From Aedes albopictus (Eukaryota > Arthropoda > Insecta > Diptera > Culicidae): a stretch of DNA of 64,000 nt. The stretch is taken from NCBI RefSeq assembly GCF_035046485.1, contig NC_085137.1:249587233-249651232 (forward strand), written 5' to 3'. This document shows, piece by piece, positions 13,901 to 25,900 of the stretch (position 1 is its first letter; each line of letters begins with the position of its first letter). Both the position numbers and the translations under genes were made by a program. The notes under the pieces are model-generated. The model ran no database searches and had not been told where the DNA came from. It saw only the letters and a list, made by a program, of their open reading frames with translations.

Positions 13901-16900
13901 CACATAAATCCTAAAGGAATTCTACATAGAATAAGTTTGTGGAGAAACCACGGAAAGAATACCTGGAAGAGTTACAGGAAAAATTACTAAGGTAATCCTA
14001 GACGGAGTAATGCTGAAGGAATCTCAGATTTGATTTCTACAGAAATCCAGGAATCTCTGGAAGAATCTCCTGGAACAATCCTGGCAAGAGCTTTTGACGG
14101 AACTCCAGATGGATCCTCTTAAGGTATCTCAGAAAAAAAAAACTCCTGGAAAACCCCAGAGGGAACTTCTGATGGAATTCTAAATAAACTTCTGGAAGAA
14201 TCTCATTAAGAGTTTACGGAACCCCAGGAGAAAGCTCTGGAGCAAATTTGTGGACAAATCACGAGGGGAGTCCCGTATGGAATTCATGTGGAATCCCAGA
14301 AGAAACTTCATGAGGTGAGCCACCATGCCACCACCATCAAGTTATAAAACAGCACACGCACGCATACCCCCCTTTTTGAATTAAATCCAACCACTCATGC
14401 TGAGCTGACGATTTTTTTTAAGTCCGAATCGTAAACAACTAAACAACAAAGCCACGAAACGTCTAAAACTAAGAATATTTTCTTTAGCAACCGCGGCTTT
14501 CAGTGCCCTACGGTACTCAAAGTTGTTTAAATTGAGAGGCTGTTCGGGCCCGCATGAAGTTGATCATCAATATTAACTTCTTTTCTCGATCAGCCTAGAT
14601 AGCTGTGTACACACCAATTTTTTTTCGCTGGAAATCAGCAAAGTTTTGCTGATTTTTGCCGAGCTGAAATTTCAGCAATCCGTTCAGCAATAAAAATTAC
14701 TGAAAATTTCAGCAATGTGGAATGTCATCGTGAATGACAGAAGTTTACTGAAAAAATCAGCAAATTGTTGAGGTTTGCTGAAAGCTCAGTGATTTGGACC
14801 GGCGTGGGATTTGGCAGCATATTTTGCTGGTGGATATCAGCAAATAATATAAATATAAACAAAATCGATATTTTATTTAGAATTAACTGACTTGTTTGAT
14901 GAAAAGGCAAAGATTTATTCGAAGTTTTATTGAAAATAAATCATACATTGTGCTATTTGATGGAACGGTTGTTGCTAATGGGAGCTGATACTTCAGAAAA
15001 TCACGGGGATGATGTTGGTTCGTCAGTGCTCGGAGGCTCGCAATTTGCGGGCATTGCGTGGCATCTGCAAGAGGAAATTCCCGGAAATATAGAACAGTTA
15101 TTTGTGTTAAACTTTGATACATACCTTAAAAGGGTGACATTGTTTAATGATGTATTGTGAATATTTTTGTCAACGAAGATACTCTGAATAATACTGGATT
15201 TGCGTGCCGGTAGAACAAATGATGTGCACAGCCATCTTTTTTTTTATTTTGACAACTGGTTGGTCGAAGCGGCGAGCGGTCGGAAAAATTAGCTGAAATT
15301 TCAGATAATCAGACGACTTCGCTGATTTTCAGCAAACACAACCGGTTCACTGATTTTTTCAGTAAATCTCGTGTTTGCTGATTGGAGTTCAGCAAACCAT
15401 TTTGCTGAAATCCTAAATCGATTTTTGGTGTGTAGTGTCGGTAGCGATTGTCTCAATTGGCTAAGAATAACACTACGGGCCGCCTGTTCCGGCGGTAAGA
15501 GTCCACCAACAGGTGACCCCTAACTCATGGTGTGATGCGGCTTCATGCTTACCGTGCCTAGGAATGAATGGCTAGGGGGGTCTAATGAAAACCTAACCGC
15601 AAACGGAGCCTGTGGAGTACCAGGGCGCCCTCCACAGTATGTTGCCCTTACTGCGCTAACCGGAGCAATGGTGCAGTGGACCTTGTGTTTCTCCAAGACA
15701 ATCGGCTGCCCTTCTTTAGTCTCACTTGAGGCTAAATAAGGGCGAGATTATGAAGATGTTGTTAATTAGTTTAAATTTTCACCTATATGGTTTCGCATTT
15801 TGCGATTTACACAGTGTATTCTGTGTATCCTCGCCTTTGGCGTTTTCCAATCGATACCGGTTTTGTTGCTGCTGTTCTTTGTTGTGCTGTTGCTGCGAAG
15901 AGTTTAATCTTGCCGAGTTTGGGTAGTGGCTACGGTTAGGATAGCTCAGATCAATCTTCAGCATAAAAGAACAGCAACCATCAATCTTTGCAGACTTATG
16001 CAAAATGGTTCAGCCCAAGTGGCCTTGGTCCAAGAACCTTACTTCCGTAAGGGGAATTTCTATCTAGGAAACCTTGTGAACCCGGTATTTGCTACTTTCA
16101 GTTAACATGAAATGGTAAACTCACGTGTCATGCCTCGAGCCTGTGTGCTTGTCAACAACGCAATAGTTGCTACACTCATCTCTGAACTAACCACCAGAGA
16201 TGTATGTGCTTATCACAATTGATGTATCTGTTGGAAACCTCAACAGGAAATACGTCTATTGTTCGGATTATTTATCGCATGATGAACCATCCCCTACGGA
16301 TGCTTTCAAACAAGTCATCGCATACTGTACTTCAAAAGGCCTTCCGCTAATTGTTGGCAGTGATGCTAATGCTTACCATATCATCTGGGGCAGTTCAGAC
16401 ATTAACTTGAGAGGCTCCAGTCTGATGGAGTACTTAAGTAGTACAGATCTTGCATTACTTAACATAGGCAACCGCCCAACCTTTATGGTATCTGCTAGAG
16501 AGGAAGTGTTAGACATAACGCTTTGCTCTAGTAGAATTAGTCACAAGCTGACTAATTGAATTGGCATGTGTCAGATGAAGAATCTTTATCTGACCATCGC
16601 TACATCTTTTTTGAACATTTAAATGTTACTTCGCAAACATTGCGTTTCAGGAATCCCCGGTCAGCAAACTGGGATCTTTTTACTGACTTGGTTGCGGCCA
16701 AATTTCATGGATACTCACCATCCATTGACACTCCAAGTGATTTAGATGATGTCGTTGATACTACAACGACCTTCATCATGGAAGCTTTTGAAGAAGTATG
16801 CCCTTTACGGTCTGTGAAGATCACAAGAGGAACCACTTTGTGGAACTCTGGAATTCAGGAAACAATGTAGAAAGAGTTGGAACAGACGACGTTCGGCTGG

Positions 16901-19900
16901 TTCGGAGGCTTTCAGGTCGGTTCGCAAGGCTTACAGGAAAGCTCTCCGATCTGCTGAACGATCCGGCTGGAAAAACCTTTGTACAAATGTTTCCAGTTTG
17001 AGTGAAGTCAGTCGGTTAAATAAAATCCTTGTGAAATGTAAGGATTTCCGAGCAAGTTTCCGAGTGAACGAACTTCGTTTGCCAAATGGCGATCTGACTT
17101 CCTCTGATGAGGCAGTTCTGGAATGCTTATTCAGCACACACTTCCCTGGATGTGTGGATATTACATCTTCGGATGAAGCTGATGTCTTTTCTTGTAGTTA
17201 CGATTCCCTGGCTTCGGCTCGGAGTATTGTAACTATGGAATCGATTGAGTGGGCACTTAATAGCTTTGCTCTTTTCAAATCTCCTGGGGCAGATGGGATT
17301 TATCCTATTTTGCTTCAGAAGGGATTTGATCATTTCAAACATGTTTTGAAAAAAAATGCTTGTTTGCAGTTTTGCTAAAGGGTATATTCCCGAATCCTGG
17401 CGGGATATTACTGTAAAGTTTATTCCGAAAGTGGGTCGTGCGTCGTATGAAGAAGCAAAGAGTTTCAGACCTATCAGTTTGACCACTTTTCTTCTGAAAT
17501 GCTTAGAACGCATTGTGGATCATCACATCCGTGATGTTCATCTGGCCAACGTGCCTCTTCATGTGAACCAACATGCCTATTGTTGAGAACCATTGTATAT
17601 TATCTCGACTCTCGCCAATCTGCTAGCTCACCGATAGCATTTCAATATGCGATCGGTTGATGCACAAGAGCAGACATAGTTTTAGAAGTATTGTAGTCGT
17701 CATCTCGTATACGTGTCGCGTCATAGTCATGTAATCTGTTATGTTAAATGTTAATAAAGTTACGTTTATAATGATTTACGTTTACATCTGGAGTTTCAAT
17801 ACACTGCAATGTGTGTCGGCCACCCCGAACTCCAGGATGTAACACCTATCAATCTGGTAAGTCCACTGTGACTCTTTTACACAAGGTTGTTTACGATATC
17901 GAGAAAGCATTCGCTCAAAAGCAATCTTGTTTGGGGTTTTCTTAGATATCGAGGGTGCCTTTGACAATGTGCCTTTCGATGCCATATTGGAAGCCGCACG
18001 GAGTCATGGTATATCTCCAATGATTTCCAATTGGGTTCATCAAATGCTCAAAACCGATATCTCTTCTCGACATTGCGTCTAGCAGGGATTAGGAAGTTGA
18101 GTGTTTGTGGATGCCCCCAAGGGGGAGTCTTGACACCGCTTTTGTGGAATCTCGTAGCAACTCAATTATAGCGGTTTTCCTACTTATGGTTTTGCCGACG
18201 ACTACCTAGCATTGTTAGTTGGTATGTGTATCACCACCCTTTTCGACCAGATGCAAAGCGCCCTTCAGGTAGTTGAGGATTGGTGTCGCCAATATGGCCT
18301 TTCGGTCAATCCGAGTAAAACATCTATTGTTCATTTTACGGAAAGACGAAACCGTAATGGTGTTGCGCACAGAAGCGCACTCTAAATTTAAACATTTGAA
18401 ATAATGTTAGCACCCCTAAGCAAGGTGCACAATAGACCTTCAATCAGAAGTAGATTTGCATTGCAATGGAGGACATGTGTGCAAGAAGGAACCTGTGATT
18501 TCTTTCTTAATATCACCGAATATGTGAGTACAAACTGTAATGTTATTTTAGTGTTTTATTAATAAATATTTTGTAGCTTTGTAGCTGATCCTAGATAAAT
18601 TCTGTTGTCTTATTTTCTGCTGAAAGAGTCGATGTCTCAGAATCCTTCCCGCAATTGCAACAGTAATGGCGTTCGACCTTTGCGTCTCTTTGATTCTGAA
18701 ATCGATGTGACTGAACAGGTAAAGTACGTTGGAGTCATTCTTGATTCCAAGCTTTCCTGGACACCTCACATTGAGTTCAGAATCAAGAAAGCTTGTATGG
18801 CCTTCGGGCAATGCCGGCGAACCTTTGGTACAACTTGGGATCTTAAACCCAAGTATATCAAATGGATTTACACAACTGTTATTCGTCCAATATTGGCGTA
18901 TGGATGTCTTGTGTGGTGGCAAAAGGGCGAAGTGAGAACGGTCCAATCAAAATTAGGCCATCTCCAAAAGATGTGCCTAATGGCGATGTCTTGAGCGTTC
19001 TCTTCAACTCCCACGGCAGCGCTCGAAGTTCTCTTTGACGTTGCTCCACTACACATTCATCTCAAACAAGAAGCACTTTCTTGCACTTACCGTCTATGGG
19101 TACTCGGTTTACTAGAGGAAACTCCTGTGAACCGCACATCAACACACATCTCGTTGTTTCCACTTCTGGTTAATTGGGACTAAATTGTTCTTGCTCCAAT
19201 TGCTTGTAATTTTCCATATATGACATTTTCCCTGAAATTTCCTTCCCGGGAAGAGTGGACATCTGGTTATCTGGAGAAAAGTATTTTTTCGCATAAAACC
19301 TAATCGAGGGCCGCATTCGGCCCGCGGTTTTAATAGAAAAATATGATACAACGTGCTTAACAACCCTTTCCGGTTATCATCTTGATCATACAGGGAATGA
19401 TACAATCATTCACCATATCAGTGTATAATATATTTTTATTAGGGGGGGGGCGCATTTTGGTAACCACTGATCTAAAGCATCGTTTTATGAATGTCGTGAA
19501 AAATTTCCCTGACTTTCCCTGACATTAACTGACTTTTCAGGTTTTTCCAGGTAGTCGACACCATGCAAACAGATGGTACTGATGTGTACTGATCTCCCTT
19601 AGCATAGATCCGCCGCCGAATGCATGCGCCCTGTTGGATTTCATGAGCCTCGGGGAGTAGTACCACCTTCAATGGTATTTTCCACACACTATCACACATT
19701 ATTGTCCCATCAAGGGTATAACTGCGCTCATAACCCCCCTCAGTAGTAATATGCTCACCAGCTTGGACTTATATTTTACCTGTAATATGCCGTAGAATGA
19801 TTGAAATCACTACACTGAGGCAAAAACACTTAGGAATTTAATAAGTCGCAACTTATGAACGGATGATTTTTCTGTTTCATTATTCGCTTATTTATTTCAT

Positions 19901-22900
19901 AGTTTTTGAGAACGCGTTCCATATCTACAACTTATGATTGGCATAAGCGATATGGTTGTGAAAAAGCCATAATTGAAATCTATGAAAATCTTCAAAATGA
20001 GGGTATGGATTCCAGCTAGTTACGTCCTAGACAAACATTCATTACTCACAGATCTGCTTTCGTGAACCAGCGGACTCTCAAAATCAAATTGATTTTATTT
20101 AAGTGCCCATAAATTGTGCTCCCAAATCACAACATCAATGGAATTATACATAAGTAACACGATCGATTCCTCTTAATTGTTTTAAAAGTGACAAGAAGCA
20201 AGTTTAACTGCATTATGTGGTGAAAACAAACCATGCAAATTTGTATTCTTAAATGAAAGTACAGTTGAACACGTTCCTTGTCCCTTTATTTCAAGTGATC
20301 GATGAAGAGAATTCGATCATTTTACTTACGCGATAATTCAAGACACATGACATGAGTTAGGCGCGAGGGCCCATATAGCCGAGGCGGTAAACGCACGGGT
20401 ATTCAGCATGACCATGCTGAGGGTGACGGGTTCGATTCCCGGTCGGTCCAGGATCTTTTCGTAAAGGAAATTTCCTTGACTTCCTTGGGCATAGAGTATC
20501 TTCGTGCCTGCCACACGATATACACATGCAAAATGGTCATTGGCAGAGGAAGCTCTCAGTTAATAACTGTGGAAGTGCTCATAGAACACTAAGCTGAGAA
20601 GCAGGCTTTGTCCCAATGAGGACGTTACGCCAAGAAGAGGAGAGAGAGAGAGAGAGAGGACATGAGTTAGAGCAGAATTATTTCATCAACAACCCACAAT
20701 ATATGAATACGAATATCATTTTGCTTACGACACGAAAATCATAAATACCAATATTGATTTCTATAAGTCTTACTAGTTGATTTCAATAAGAGCAAACTTA
20801 CGATACCTAGTTATAATTTTGACCGAATGATATTGCTAAGCAAAACTTATGATTTTGGCAAGTAACTTTTTTTTTTTTTGAAAGGTTCCTAGCGGCACGC
20901 CGACGGACGTAGAAACCTTTCCCATCACTGTACACTAGTATGGGACAAACATCAAATTCTCGCTCCAGTCGACTTTTTTGATTCCATTTAGGTTCCATAT
21001 GAGCTGTGCAAAATTTCAGCCCAATCGGTGAAACTATAATTTAGCGCAAGCTGTTCAAAGTTTTCATAGGATTTACTATGGAAAAAGTTACACTTTCACA
21101 TAAAAAATCCCAGAGGTCGCCCCTTGTCTTCTTAATTCAAATCGATCAACGCTTCTTGTAGAAAAATCATTTATGAAACTTTCCTTCGAAAACCGGAAAA
21201 CGATTGGATGCTTGTGGAAAAAGTTATTGATTTATTACCGATTAGTGATCCAACGAACGGCTTTATGTTTTGTTTTATTAGCAGCACTGTAGTTGCTGCC
21301 TTGGCTGCTGCTGTTTTTGGGGGTGGTGATACCTCCCGCCACCCCATGCAACAACGGCAGCAGCAGTGCTGCTGATAAAACAAAACAAAAAGCCGTTCGT
21401 TGGATCACTAATCTGTAATAAATCAATAACTTTTTCCACAAGCAACCAATCGTTTTGCGGTCTTCGAAAGAAAGTTTCATAAATGATTTTTCTACAAGAA
21501 ACGTTGATTGATTTGAATTAAAAAGACAAAGGGCGGCCTCTGGGATTTTTTGTTTGAAAGTGTAACTTTTCCCATAGTAAATCCTATGCAAACTTTGAGC
21601 CGCTTGCGCTAAATTATAGTTTCACCGATTGCACTGAAATTTTGTACAGGTCATATGGGACCTAAATGGAATCAAAAAAGTCGACTGGAGCGAAGATTTA
21701 TTTTTTCCATACAAGCGTGTCCCATACTTCTGTACACACAAGCGTCTCGCGTTTGCGCGGACAACGACAGTTCACTAGGCCTTTGGATAGGATAGAATAC
21801 GTAATCCTTCAGAAGCAGTTCACCAGCCGTGCACGGAACATGTCGTCCAGTAAGACACTGTTGCGTACTGACTCAGAAGGTTACGGTAGAAGGTGTGAAA
21901 GTTTCGGTTTTGTCATATGGTCAATTTTGTATTTGTTTTTTTTGTCATGTCAAGGTTTAAAGAATGTTATTGTTCATATTTATGCTGTGCCCTATAATTC
22001 AGTAATCTTTGGTGTGCCTATGATCTGTTAGATAGTCGATGTGTTTGTTATGTCCATTTTCGTTGATCCTCATTTTAGTATTGTTTTTATTATCTTTGAA
22101 AGTTGTCTTTCGTCCACATCCCTAGCACTATCAGCAACGGTCCAAATAAGTTCATATTCGAGTCCATATTAGAGAAAACCTTTTATACACTCAGTCGAAA
22201 AATGTAAAAATATCTAGTTTGTCATAAATAGTCTACGTTAGTCAAAGTCGAAGGGGTCAGTTTTTGTCGATTTCGTCTTGATCACACGTTAGCTTCGAAT
22301 CTATAAGCAAGCACTGTTAAATGCTGCACTTCCCACTATTAGTTTCTTAGTTATTTTAAATTGATATTGAAAATTATAGAGAAAATTGAATCACGAAAGC
22401 ACATCAAATGTTGAGAACTATGTATTAGCAAATTGAATACGCGAGATACTACTAATTATTTCATATTTGAATTAAATTTGTATTTGTATAGTGTATTTGT
22501 TAAAATTAACCGAATAGTGGGAAGCCCAGGAAACAGTTCAAAGTCTGCTGACTCAAAAAAGATTCCGAGACTCGTCACAAAACACAAAAAATTGTATTAT
22601 GATTCACAACGACTCTCGAAACCTTCCCAGACTCAATCGACCAGAACTGTTTTCTGGGTATAGAAACTACTAGGCCCCAGCAGGTCCCTCCTGTTTATCG
22701 AGCATTTCTGATAAATCAGCCATACTCCATCTGTAGCAGCCGGTTCACAATGAACCGTTGGAGGCGCATTAAAGTGTTAAAGGTGATATTTTCATTACAA
22801 GAATTACAATTAACATTCTTCACTTTAATACCGTCGAACCCTGTGATCTTGGCCAGGGCTCATTTTGGCAAGTAACTGGACATAAATTTTTCTCCCCTTA

Positions 22901-25900
22901 ATCAAGTGAAATTTATGGCTTTCAACAATAATCGTAGTGTCGCCAAATCTTAAGTGGATTTTATGTTCTTCCTAAGTTATTTTGCCTCAGTGTATATCAG
23001 AGGATTGAAATACCGTGCCGTACCATATTCTGAACGGTTAAGAATACACCATGCTCCATATTATGTTCCTAATTATGGACACCATAAGAAGCCGTGGTCC
23101 TTATTCTGAACACACAGTTTCACTTCCCAGGTAACCATTAAGCACTGTTATAAGCCAGACAAGACCGTATATCAGCTTTTGATTGCTTACAAGCTGTATA
23201 TGATATTTTCAAAAGCTTATAAGCACTGTGGGATTTAAGCTGTAACACAAGCTCTATATGGGTATATAACGCTGTGTTACAGGGCTATTAGGCTCAGTGC
23301 TCGTAAGCCGAGTTACATTACCACTAATGCCTATTTAATGCCTAATATAGAATGACATTTCGCAAAATTTAGATTTTCTCATCAAAAATATCCACAATGG
23401 ATGGCAGCAAGAAATGGCAAAAATTTCTCAAAAGTGGAAGTTACAGAAGGAAATTAGTTAAATATCAGCGATTAGTGTTGGATAATGAGCCATCAACTAG
23501 TAGTTTTGTGCCCGAAGCAACCGAGGAAGCAACAGTGGAAAGCGAAGGGACTCTACCACAAGCTTGTAATGTTTCCGCTGAGGCTGCGGGAGAAGATTGC
23601 GTTTCTGAAGAATTCTCCGTCGGGCAGGATGCTCAAGCGGTCCTGGAAGTGTCGATTCATTACAGCCCTGCTGGATCGTCAGATTCTGAGCAGGATGACA
23701 ACACCGGTGATACTGAAACCTTGGCCTCGTTCCTCCAAAACTGGAGTCTGAACCACAACATTCCACAAACTGCATTGAAACCGTTGCTTAATCGGCTCTC
23801 CACCACAGATCGAACCCTTCCCACAGATCCACGAAGACTATTAGGAACTCCTCGCAAAGAATCCCAGCTGATCCAAATTGGAGGCGGTCAATATTGGCAC
23901 CAAGGATTAGGTAAAATCGCTCTTTCTTTTTGCATTACACACAACTAAATTGACCGTTTTGAATTCTACAGGTGAATGTCTACTTCGAGCGTTCTGGGAT
24001 CTTGGACAACCTCGCACCATCTCTCTAAATGTAAACATTGATGGATTGCCACTTTACAAAAATGGCACTGATCAAGTATGGCCGATTTTGTTTAACATAT
24101 TCGAACAGCCAGACATGAAGCCAATGATCATTGGCATTTTTCATGGTAAAAGTAAGCCAACATCTGTCGAAGACTTTCTAAAGCTATTTGCGGACGAAGC
24201 TGTGCCGATTTTGCAATCTGGCGTCCTGATCAATGGATATCTCCTAACGGTTAAAATAAGAGCATTCATTTGCGATTCCCCAGCAAGGGCCTTCATCAAA
24301 GGTGGGTATTCATTTACATTAATATACAGATGTTTGGTTATATCAATGTACCATTACAGGAACGGTGAATTTCAATTCGTTTCATGGATGCTTGAAATGT
24401 ACTATTGTTGGCGAACGTTCAAATGATCTACATGTCAATGTTTATCCTGTAACAGAAGCCCCAAAAAGGACAGACGAAGGATTTCGTAGTCGATTGTATG
24501 GAGAACATCATCAAGTATACAAATTTCGAGAAAATGGTAAAATTAAAAGGGTATTCGTTGAATCACCCCTACTTCGTTTGCCAATCAATATGGTCGAAGA
24601 TATAATAGTGTCAGATTCCTTACATTTCGACACTGATTTTTCATTTGGGCCTAACTGACATTTTTGAGCTCTCTTCATCGATCCTCTCTTTGTGTTATCA
24701 CAGAATGTGTATTGAGTTTTCCAAAGATTTTTTGGTTGAAATGCGAAGAAGACGACTACATATTGCTATAGAAACAAAAAGAATAATGATTTTGTTTGAT
24801 TTCATGAAGTTATAAGCGAAAGAGAGAGTCGACGAAGAGAAATCGATCAAGTCAGTTAGGCCCTTATGAAAAATCATTGTCGATTTATTACATTTGGGAA
24901 TTACTAAAAAGCTTCTCACACTCTATAAAGAAGGCCACAAATACCATGCTAAGTGGTCTAAAACCACTATCGACAGTATTGACAACATATTGAATTCCAT
25001 TCAGTTACCTTCAGAAATACATCGCAAAGTGCGAGGACTGCGCTTCCTTTGTCACTGGAAGGCATCAGAATGTGCCTCGTTTCTGAACTACATCGGAATA
25101 GCTCTTCTTAAACGATTCGTCGATAAAAAACAATTTGAAAACTTCATTAATTTATTCTATGCGGTCACTATTTGTTCCAGCGAACACTATCACAAATACT
25201 TACCAGTTGCTCAAAACCTTTTCGAAGCATTCATTGAAAATTATAACAAACATTTCCATTGCATTTCGAGTAACACACATAATCTGGTTCACATTGTAGA
25301 TGAAGTAAGAAGATTTGGAACATTGCCGACACTATCATCATATCCGTTTGAGAATTTTTTGTATCAAATTAAGAAAATGGTACGATCCGGACGCTTACCA
25401 TTGAATCAAATTATAAACAGGATATCTGAAAAAAATCAACACCACAATAGCCCGGTTGACCAGTCATACCCTATTTTAAAACAACCTTCTCCAAGCAAGA
25501 GTGCCAATTTCATGAACTGCATGCTGTATGATGGATTCACATTGACTAATAAGTTTAAAGACAAATGGTTTCTCTCAAGTGATAAAAGAGTTGTTGCTAT
25601 GAACTATGCAAATGAAAGTGGTATTATGGGATCAGAACTTGAAAATTTTGAAAGTTACATCAAAAGTCCATTTCCATCAGATGTTTTTTATGTCTATAGA
25701 ACAACCTCTAACACCAGTTTTAGCTCGAGCAGATAATATTCATTTCAAAGCATTTTTTGTAAATTTGTTGTTGTAGAGATTCATGAAGAAACTATCTTTG
25801 TACCATTGCATCACACTCTTCCAGACGAATAAGATAAACTAAACAAATAAAAAACTTTATGTGTTATGTGTATTTTTAAATATAAATAAAAAAAAATCTC

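Larger units (their letters stand above)
15936..19190 (+). pseudogene. LOA-like ORF2: endonuclease and reverse transcriptase (broken)
   Basis: Pieces in order: [19 protein letters not shown] (EN start), [16 protein letters not shown] and [10 protein letters not shown] (EN catalytic D-N and D-H positions), [52 protein letters not shown], then after the [50 protein letters not shown], a decayed active-site region (FADDY-like near 18195) and [17 protein letters not shown]. Stops and frameshifts, for example near 16080, 16557, 16868 and 18170, make it non-functional. Confidence 0.82.
14538..19200 (+). mobile_element. LOA-like non-LTR retrotransposon, interrupted
   Basis: The 5' region (14538-14609, then 15433-15740) matches a second copy at 61976 onwards. 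ORF2 fragments start at about 15940 with an endonuclease and continue through RT to about 19190. Three inserts are seen: a MITE at 14610-15432, a solo LTR at 17581-17844 and an unassigned piece at 18365-18662. The EN motif [17 protein letters not shown] and the RT style suggest the LOA group (compare Lian of Aedes); the exact family is not established. No poly-A end was found; unrelated DNA begins near 19200. Confidence 0.75.
19813..22992. mobile_element. TA-flanked TIR element (3.18 kb) containing nested inserts
   Basis: Ends are CACTGAGGCAAAAACACTTA and, complemented, CACTGAGGCAAAATAACTTA, with TA at 19811-19812 and 22993-22994. Inside lie a Feilai-like SINE (20361-20658) and a minus-strand retro-insert (about 20869-22860). 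The element's own sequence is thus only about 0.85 kb, AT-rich and without a transposase frame, so it is a non-autonomous Tc1/mariner-like MITE. Confidence 0.88.

Noticed and set aside
21171..21591. Minus-strand frames of 70-118 residues
   Set aside because: They fall in the two mirrored arms of the hairpin and exist on both strands for that reason.
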